From Lichenicoccus sp964245755 (GTDB taxonomy: Bacteria; Pseudomonadota; Alphaproteobacteria; Acetobacterales; Acetobacteraceae), in contig CAXTNV010000122.1 of assembly GCA_964245755.1 (NCBI GenBank), forward strand, positions 1 through 10,036: a stretch of 10,036 bases of DNA, written 5' to 3'. Position numbers and translations under genes: made by a program. Below the pieces are notes generated by a model. The model saw nothing but the letters and a program-made list of their open reading frames with translations, was not told the DNA's origin and ran no database searches. Below, in pieces: positions 1 to 5,006 of the stretch; the first letter of the stretch is position 1; each line of letters opens with the position of its first letter.

Positions 1-1255
1 CGCCGACCAGGACGACGAGAGCCTGATCGAGCCCGGGCAGATGGTGGTCACCATCACCCGCGACGGCTTCATCAAGCGCACCGGGCTGGACGCGTTCCGC
101 CAGCAGGTGCGCGGCGGACGCGGCCGCTCCGCGCTAGGGATGCGCGGGGACGACATCGTCACCCGCTCGTTCAACGCCCACACCCACCAGTGGGTGCTGT
201 TCTTCTCCTCCGGCGGCAAGGCCTACCGGGAGAAGGTCTGGCGGCTGCCTGAGGCGAGCCCGACCTCGAAGGGCAGGGCGCTGGTCAACCTGCTGCCGGA
301 ACTCGGGGCGGACGCGATCACCACGGTGCTGCCGCTGCCGCACGACGAGACGCTGTGGGAGAGCCTGCACCTGGTGTTCGCCACCCTGCGCGGCAACGTG
401 CGGCGCAACCGGCTGAGCGACTTCCGCAACGTGCGCGCGTCGGGCCTGATCGCGATGAAGCTGGAGGAGGGCGACCGGCTGATCGGCGTCGCCACCTGCC
501 GCGACGGGCAGGACGTGCTGCTGGCGACCCGCGGCGGCCGCTGCCTGCGCTTCCAGATCAACGACGACGCGCTGCGCGTGTTCGCCGGGCGCGACAGCTC
601 CGGCGTGCGCGGCATACGCCTCGCCGCCCGCGACGAGGTGAACAGCCTGTGCGTGCTGAACCATGTCGAGGCCGACGTCGCTGAGCGCGCCGCCTACCTG
701 CGCATGGTCTCGGCGCGGCGGCGGCTGGAGAACGTGGCCGAGGACCTCGCCGAGCCGGAGCTGGTGGAGGACAGCGCGGAGGAGTCGGCCGGCGGCGAGG
801 TGGCCGCGGGCGAGGCCTCGATCGGCATCGAGCGCTTCGCCGAGCTGGAGGCGGCCGAGGAGGTGCTGCTGACGGTGACCGCCGGGGGCTTCGGCAAGCG
901 CAGCTCCGCCTACGACTATCGGGTCAGCGGCCGCGGCGGCCAGGGCATCGCCAACGTCACCCTGTCGGCGCGCAACGGCAGCGCGGTGGTGGCGACGCTG
1001 CCGGTGCTGAACGGCACCGACGTGATGCTGATGACCGATGCCGGGCGGCTGATCCGGGTGCCGGTGGACCAGGTGCGGGTGACCGCGCGGCAATCGATGG
1101 GAGTCACGCTGTTCCGTCTCAGCGACCGCGAGGTGGTGACCAGCATATTCCCGGTGCTGGAGGACGAGGCCGTCGAGGAGGTGGCATCCGCGGAGGAGGG
1201 CACCGTTGCGGACGACCCGCCGGGCGGCGAGGCCGGCGACGATGCGGATGGCTGA
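1..1255 (+). CDS. gyrA: DNA gyrase subunit A, C-terminal part (5' end outside window)
   Basis: This is the C-terminal DNA-wrapping domain of the A subunit of DNA gyrase, the cytoplasmic type II topoisomerase that introduces negative supercoils. The reading frame is open from base 2 and has no start here, so the breakage-reunion domain with its catalytic Tyr lies upstream. The GyrA-box is visible as QVRGGRG at 104-124, straight after the typical stretch with DGFIKRT. Later blades are recognisable from LLATRGGRCLRF, LTVTAGGFGKRSSAYDYR and GRGGQG. A Glu-rich insert at about 725-860 separates two blades. The protein ends in an acidic Glu/Asp/Gly tail of about 35 residues after the SIFPVLE segment; acidic tails in GyrA are known to modulate wrapping in some species. 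The TGA stop overlaps the start of coaD, so the two are probably co-transcribed and translationally coupled. ParC is the alternative, but the GyrA-box argues for GyrA. Confidence 0.95.
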   Translation, partial: ADQDDESLIEPGQMVVTITRDGFIKRTGLDAFRQQVRGGRGRSALGMRGDDIVTRSFNAHTHQWVLFFSSGGKAYREKVWRLPEASPTSKGRALVNLLPELGADAITTVLPLPHDETLWESLHLVFATLRGNVRRNRLSDFRNVRASGLIAMKLEEGDRLIGVATCRDGQDVLLATRGGRCLRFQINDDALRVFAGRDSSGVRGIRLAARDEVNSLCVLNHVEADVAERAAYLRMVSARRRLENVAEDLAEPELVEDSAEESAGGEVAAGEASIGIERFAELEAAEEVLLTVTAGGFGKRSSAYDYRVSGRGGQGIANVTLSARNGSAVVATLPVLNGTDVMLMTDAGRLIRVPVDQVRVTARQSMGVTLFRLSDREVVTSIFPVLEDEAVEEVASAEEGTVADDPPGGEAGDDADG

Positions 1256-1754
1256 GCCGGGGCTGCATGTGGGGCTCTATCCGGGCACCTTCGATCCGGT
1301 CACCAACGGCCACCTCGACGTCATCGGCAGGTCGGCCCGGCTGGTGCAGCGGCTCGTCGTCGCGGTCGCCGCCAACATCGGGAAGCAGCCGCTGATGCAC
1401 CTCGACGAGCGGGTGGAGTGCGTCAGCAACGAGGTCGCGACGATCCGCACCCGGGCGGGCGCGCCGGTCGAGGTGGTCGGGTTCGACAACCTGCTGGTGC
1501 AGTGCGCGCGGCAGCACGGCGCCAGCATCATCTTCCGCGGTCTGCGCGTCGTCACCGACTACGATTACGAGGTGCAGATGTTCGGAATGAACCATCGGCT
1601 CGATCCGGGCATTGAGACGGTGTTCCTGATGGCGACCGAGAGCCACCAGTTCATCTCGTCGCGGCTGGTCAAGGAGATCGCGCAGCTCGGAGGCGACGTC
1701 TCCTCCTTCGTGCCGGCCTACACGCTCAGCAAGATCATCGCGAAGCTCTCCTGA
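1242..1754 (+). CDS. coaD: Phosphopantetheine adenylyltransferase (CoaD)
   Basis: The enzyme transfers AMP from ATP to 4'-phosphopantetheine to give dephospho-CoA, the penultimate step of CoA synthesis in the cytosol. The 170-residue product has the usual family length of about 160-170. It shows the nucleotidyltransferase motif GLYPGTFDPVTNGH (residues 11-24, T/HxGH type), the substrate-binding RGLR (99-102) and the C-terminal ISSRLVKEIA (138-147). Two adjacent in-frame ATGs, 1242 and 1248, are possible. I chose 1242 because a GAGG at 1229-1232 is 9 bases upstream of it. Starting at 1248 would remove only two residues. An upstream in-frame TTG at 1206 would add a basic extension not typical of the family. 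The gene overlaps the end of gyrA by 14 bases and is followed after 26 bases by the cyclophilin gene. Confidence 0.95.
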   Translation: MRMAEPGLHVGLYPGTFDPVTNGHLDVIGRSARLVQRLVVAVAANIGKQPLMHLDERVECVSNEVATIRTRAGAPVEVVGFDNLLVQCARQHGASIIFRGLRVVTDYDYEVQMFGMNHRLDPGIETVFLMATESHQFISSRLVKEIAQLGGDVSSFVPAYTLSKIIAKLS

Positions 1755-1780
1755 GCTTGCGCAATCCACGGAGGGACATG

Positions 1781-2302
1781 ATGTCCGGGACCACCGCCTC
1801 GTCCGATGCCGCCGCCGCGACCGCGCCGTCCGACACGCTGATCCTCGAGCTCGAGGCCGGTGGCCGGGTGGTGATCCGCCTGCGTCCGGACCTGGCACCG
1901 CTGGCTGCGGAACGCCTGCGCACGCTCAGCGCCGAAGGCTTCTACGACGACGTCAAGTTCCATCGCGTCATCGAGGGTTTCATGGCGCAGAGTGGCGATC
2001 CGACCGGAACCGGCAGCGGCGGCAGCAAGCTGCCGGACCTGAAATCCGAGTTCACCAAGCAGGCGAAGTTCGTGCGCGGCAGCGTGGGCATGGCGCGCAC
2101 CGCGCATCCGCACAGCGCCAACAGCCAGTTCTTCATCATGTTCGCGCCGGCGCCGAGCCTGGACGGCCAGTATACGATCGTCGGCGACGTGACCGAGGGC
2201 ATGGAGCACGTCGACAAGATCAAGCGTGGTGCCGGCGGCAGCGGCGTGGTAGCCAACCCCGACAAGATCAAGCACATGCGTCCGGCCGACCCGCAGGCCT
2301 GA
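1781..2302 (+). CDS. Cyclophilin-type peptidyl-prolyl cis-trans isomerase
   Basis: This single-domain cyclophilin (173 residues) catalyses cis-trans isomerisation of Xaa-Pro bonds during folding. No signal peptide is visible; the first 18 residues are Ser/Ala/Thr-rich, so a cytosolic location is likely. Conserved active-site residues are present: FHR at 60-62 (R62 is the catalytic Arg), FMAQSGDP at 67-74, and QFF at 116-118. The position of human cyclophilin A Trp121 is Ser126 here, before LDG, which predicts weak cyclosporin binding, as in many bacterial homologues. The ATG at 1781 is chosen over the adjacent one at 1778 because the ribosome-binding site GGAGGG (1770-1775) is 5 bases from it and only 2 from 1778. 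The gene lies 26 bases after coaD and 12 before a tRNA, probably in one transcript with gyrA-coaD. Confidence 0.93.
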   Translation: MSGTTASSDAAAATAPSDTLILELEAGGRVVIRLRPDLAPLAAERLRTLSAEGFYDDVKFHRVIEGFMAQSGDPTGTGSGGSKLPDLKSEFTKQAKFVRGSVGMARTAHPHSANSQFFIMFAPAPSLDGQYTIVGDVTEGMEHVDKIKRGAGGSGVVANPDKIKHMRPADPQA

Positions 2303-2314
2303 GGCGCACGGCAT

Positions 2315-2389
2315 GGGCCGGTAGCTCAGCGGTAGAGCATTCGACTTTTAATCGAATGGTCGTGGGTTCGAACCCCACCCGGCCCACCA
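2315..2389 (+). tRNA. tRNA-Lys (anticodon TTT)
   Basis: A full cloverleaf can be drawn by eye. The 7-bp acceptor stem GGGCCGG/CCGGCCC is followed by discriminator A and an encoded CCA. The D arm is GCTC/GAGC. The anticodon stem TTCGA/TCGAA carries the loop CTTTTAA with anticodon TTT. There is a 5-base variable loop, and the T arm GTGGG-TTCGAAC-CCCAC. It is 75 nt including CCA. It begins 12 bases after the cyclophilin stop with no obvious promoter of its own, so it may be processed from the upstream mRNA. No second copy of its 3' end was noticed in the window, so there is no sign of integration at this tRNA here. Confidence 0.97.
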
Positions 2390-2408
2390 GTGACGTCCGG
2401 GCCCGCTC

Positions 2409-2418
2409 CGTCGCGACG
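2409..2418. promoter_or_regulatory. Perfect 10-bp palindrome CGTCGCGACG upstream of the AraC-type gene
   Basis: This symmetric site sits 31 bases before the start of the AraC-family gene, in the short gap after the tRNA. It could be an operator or a small hairpin, but short GC palindromes are frequent in DNA of this composition, so the assignment is weak. Confidence 0.2.
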
Positions 2419-2448
2419 ACCGACGCTCGACAGCCAAGGTGGGCGGGC

Positions 2449-3423
2449 ATGGCATCAGATCTTCTCGACCGGTTGCTGACGGCGCTGACGGTGCGGCTTC
2501 ACGCTTTCTCGGTCTGCGAGATCCAGCGTGGGGCGCGTCTCTCCTTTCCGATGTTCGAGGCGGTCACGATCCATTTCGTGCTGCATGGCTCCGGACATGT
2601 CCTGGTCGGGAGCGGGCCCTGGCTGGCATTCGGTCGCCACAGCGTCATCATCGTCCCGCCGCGTCAGAAGCACCTCGTCGGCGAGCCCGAGGCCTCGGCG
2701 CTGCTGGTGCAGGCGGAAGACCATTGCGCCACGCTCGGAGATGGCCTCGTGGTGTTCACCGCAGGAGACGGCACGCGCGACATCCTGCTGCTGTGCGGCA
2801 CCATCCCGGCTGGCCCCGGCAGCCCGTTCGGGCTGCTCGACCTGCTGCGCCAGCCGATGGTGCAGGACTTCGCGACCAGCGGTATCCTCAGCCACGTCTT
2901 CGAGCACATGCTCGCGGAGGTCGCCCATCCCGGCCTCGGCACCCAGGCCATGACCGAGATGCTGATGAAGCAGTGCCTGATCACGCTGCTGCGGCAGCAT
3001 CTGCTGCAGGGCGAGGTCGGATCGCCGCTGCTGACCGCGCTGCATCATCCCCGCCTGGCGCGCGCGGTCGTCGCCGTGATCGAGAACCCGTCCGATGCGC
3101 ACAGCGTCGAAAGCCTGGCGTCGCTGGCCGGGATGAGCCGTGCCTCCTTTGCCGACCATTTCGCGCGCGCGTTCCAGCAGGGACCCATCGACTTCGTCCA
3201 GAAGGTGCGGCTACGCCTGGCCGCGCGCCTCCTCACGACGACCGACCTGCCGCTCAAGGTGATCGCGCGCAGCGTCGGCTATGCCGGCGCCACCGCCTTC
3301 TCGCGCGCCTTCCGCAGCGTCTATGGTGCCGATCCGGCCGGCTACCGTGTTGCCGGTGGCGATGACGGGTTGCCGAGGCGGCACAACGCCCTGGCAGCGC
3401 TCGGGATCGACGCGCCGCCCTAG
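2449..3423 (+). CDS. AraC-family transcriptional regulator, RclR-like cupin plus HTH
   Basis: This 324-residue DNA-binding regulator has an N-terminal cupin sensor domain (about residues 1-195) and a C-terminal AraC double helix-turn-helix (about 200-300). The first HTH contains VESLASLAGMSRASFADHF (220-238) and the second LPLKVIARSVGYAGATAFSRAF (267-288), followed by YGADPAGYR. Architecture and the DNA-binding half resemble E. coli RclR, which senses reactive chlorine species through two cysteines (Cys21 and Cys89, from memory). Here Cys23 and Cys93 lie at near-equivalent positions, with further Cys116 and Cys176. The ATG at 2449 is chosen because AAGGTGG (2437-2443) lies 5 bases upstream. 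A longer in-frame start at 2356 would lie inside the tRNA. The next gene on the same strand, a catalase-fold protein, is the most likely target. Family assignment is firm; oxidant sensing is inference. Confidence 0.9.
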   Translation: MASDLLDRLLTALTVRLHAFSVCEIQRGARLSFPMFEAVTIHFVLHGSGHVLVGSGPWLAFGRHSVIIVPPRQKHLVGEPEASALLVQAEDHCATLGDGLVVFTAGDGTRDILLLCGTIPAGPGSPFGLLDLLRQPMVQDFATSGILSHVFEHMLAEVAHPGLGTQAMTEMLMKQCLITLLRQHLLQGEVGSPLLTALHHPRLARAVVAVIENPSDAHSVESLASLAGMSRASFADHFARAFQQGPIDFVQKVRLRLAARLLTTTDLPLKVIARSVGYAGATAFSRAFRSVYGADPAGYRVAGGDDGLPRRHNALAALGIDAPP

Positions 3424-3451
3424 GCAGGCGAACCCTCCGGGTGATGCCTGC
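3424..3451 (+). terminator. Possible hairpin terminator after the AraC-type gene
   Basis: Immediately after the TAG stop, GCAGGC (3424-3429) pairs with GCCTGC (3446-3451), and ACCC (3432-3435) pairs inside with GGGT (3439-3442) around a 3-base loop. The stem is GC-rich but has a GA/GAT interior loop and no T-run follows, so it would be a poor intrinsic terminator on its own. Confidence 0.35.
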
Positions 3452-3570
3452 GCGTCCAGATCAGTCATCCTCGCGTCCAATTCTCGGCCTGCGGCGCCCC
3501 TCCGCTCGACCGGCTGGCAACTCGCGCGCCACTGGGATGCTGATCTCGCAGTCGGCCTCCCGCGAGCGGT

Positions 3571-3613
3571 CCGACGTCGGGCTGGGTCGCCAAGATCGCG
3601 CCGATGACGTCGG
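3571..3613. repeat. Two direct copies of GACGTCGG, 33 bp apart, upstream of the catalase-like gene
   Basis: GACGTCGG occurs at 3573-3580 and 3606-3613. The first copy is part of a perfect 10-bp palindrome CCGACGTCGG (3571-3580). The 33-bp period is about three helical turns. They lie 93 to 133 bases before the catalase-like start, a plausible place for an activator, but the words are short and GC-rich. The rest of the 3424-3705 spacer shows no gene I can support. Confidence 0.2.
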
Positions 3614-3705
3614 AGCCGCCTCGCCGGCGCGTGTGGCCCGGTCATCGTGTTCTATGGACCGGTCAGCGCCAAGTCGAGTGCCGGGCATTTTCAACTGGAG
3701 GTTCC

Positions 3706-4803
3706 ATGTCGTCGCAACCGCTTCTCCCGCCTGTCACCCCGCTGCGCTTCGCCGCTTCGATGGAGGTTCCGGAAGAGAACGAAGCCGCCACCAACCAGTC
3801 CCTGATCGACACGATGGGCAAGATCAGCCAGACCACCTTCGAGCATTCCGGCCACGCGATCCGCAGCGTGCACGCCAAGAGCCACGGCGTGCTGCGCGGC
3901 GAGCTGGTGGTGCTGGACCGGCTTCCGGCCGAGCTGGCGCAGGGCCTGTTCGCGCGGCCGGGGCGCTACGCGGTGGCGATGCGGTTCTCGACGCTGCCGG
4001 GAGATATCCTGGATGACAGCGTCTCCACCCCGCGCGGTCTCGCGGTCAAGGTGATCGGGGTGGAAGGTCCTCGCCTGCCGGGCACCGAAGGCGAGGCCAC
4101 GCAGGATTTCGTGATGGTCAACGCGCCCGCCTTCAGCGCACCGACCGCGGCGAAATTCCTCGGCAACCTGAAGATGCTTGCGGCGACCACGAACAAGGCC
4201 GAGGGCGTGAAGAAGGCGCTGTCCGCGGTGGCGCGCGGCACCGAGGCGATGATCGAGGCGTTCGGCGGCAAGAGCCCGACCGTCACCACGATGGGCGGCC
4301 AGCCGCAGACGCATATCCTGGGCGAGACTTTCTATTCGCAGGTGCCGATCCTGTACGGCGACTACATCGCCAAGTTCTCGGCGGCCCCGATCTTCGACCT
4401 TTCGAGGCTGACCGGCACAGCGATCGACGCCGCCGACCCGAACGCGCTGCGCCGCGCGGTGGGCGAGTATTTCGCGGCGCACGGCGGCGAGTGGGAGTTC
4501 CGCATCCAGCTCTGCACCGATCTCGAGGCGATGCCGATCGAGGACGCGTCGGCGATCTGGCCGGAGGACCAGAGCCCCTACGTCGCGGTGGCGAAGCTGC
4601 AGGTTGCCCCGCAGGATTCGTGGAGTGCGGAGGGCGTGGCCGCGATCGATGAGGGTCTGCTGTTCAGTCCCTGGCATGGGCTTGCCGCGCATCGGCCTCT
4701 GGGGTCGATCATGCGGACGCGCAACACCACGTACACCAGCTCCGCGACGTTCCGCGCCACGCGCAATGGCTGCCCGATCCATGAGCCCCGCGCGGCCGGC
4801 TGA
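3706..4803 (+). CDS. Small catalase-fold haem protein (y4iL/SrpA-like catalase family)
   Basis: This 365-residue protein has the haem-catalase fold but is shorter than true catalases (about 480 or more), like the catalase-related peroxidases and y4iL-like proteins. Visible motifs are the distal His56 in VHAKSHG (55-61), the haem-pocket RFST (93-96), PRGLAVKV (109-116), the distal Asn139 in DFVMVNAPAF (134-143), and near the C-terminus SPWHGLAAHRPLGSI (321-335) followed by R339-x3-Y343. The last pair matches the Arg-x3-Tyr that supplies the proximal haem ligand in catalases. Haem binding is therefore likely. Whether the reaction is catalase, organic peroxidase or fatty-acid hydroperoxide conversion cannot be read from the sequence. 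No signal peptide is obvious. The ATG at 3706 has GGAGG (3697-3701) 4 bases upstream; the in-frame ATG at 3604 would add 34 unconserved-looking residues. The RclR-like gene 282 bases upstream is the probable regulator. Confidence 0.88.
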   Translation: MSSQPLLPPVTPLRFAASMEVPEENEAATNQSLIDTMGKISQTTFEHSGHAIRSVHAKSHGVLRGELVVLDRLPAELAQGLFARPGRYAVAMRFSTLPGDILDDSVSTPRGLAVKVIGVEGPRLPGTEGEATQDFVMVNAPAFSAPTAAKFLGNLKMLAATTNKAEGVKKALSAVARGTEAMIEAFGGKSPTVTTMGGQPQTHILGETFYSQVPILYGDYIAKFSAAPIFDLSRLTGTAIDAADPNALRRAVGEYFAAHGGEWEFRIQLCTDLEAMPIEDASAIWPEDQSPYVAVAKLQVAPQDSWSAEGVAAIDEGLLFSPWHGLAAHRPLGSIMRTRNTTYTSSATFRATRNGCPIHEPRAAG

Positions 4804-4898
4804 GGATCGCGCCGGGCGGGATCATTGCGCATCGAGGTGTGGGCGGCGCCTCGTCACCCAGCACCGCCGCGCCCTCCGTCCGAGAAGCGGCGACGTCG

Positions 4899-4914
4899 AA
4901 ATTTATTGATTTTT
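4899..4914. promoter_or_regulatory. Isolated AT-rich tract upstream of the repeat-protein gene
   Basis: AAATTTATTGATTTTT is 15/16 A or T in a GC-rich intergenic stretch (4804-5006). It is the only such tract nearby and lies about 92 bases before the start at 5007. It could be a promoter or UP-like element, or a binding site for an AT-preferring nucleoid protein. No convincing -35/-10 pair with proper spacing could be assigned. The rest of the interval contains a GC hairpin (GCGGCG 4843-4848 with CGCCGC 4865-4870) after the catalase-like stop. Confidence 0.3.
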
Positions 4915-5006
4915 CCACAGACACGGCCGCGGTCTCATTTCACATCGGTCCCAACGGCCGAGGGTGCGCATCGTAAGCGCGCGGGTTGCCGGAGAGGGAG
5001 GCCAGG

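Noticed and set aside
134..1093. Long antisense open frame opposite gyrA, and similar ones opposite the catalase-like gene (3691-4782) and repeat protein (4935-5972)
   Set aside because: These are low-complexity Arg/Ala/His/Gly-rich translations antisense to clearly conserved genes, as expected from GC-rich codon bias. They show no domain or ribosome-binding site.
2315..2389. tRNA-Lys as an integration site of a mobile element
   Set aside because: No integrase, transposase or phage gene is present, and no second copy of the tRNA 3' end was noticed in the window.
3424..3705. Possible small gene or pseudogene in the spacer between the regulator and the catalase-like gene
   Set aside because: Several short frames are open on both strands, but none has a recognisable domain, a convincing ribosome-binding site or an extent independent of the neighbouring genes.
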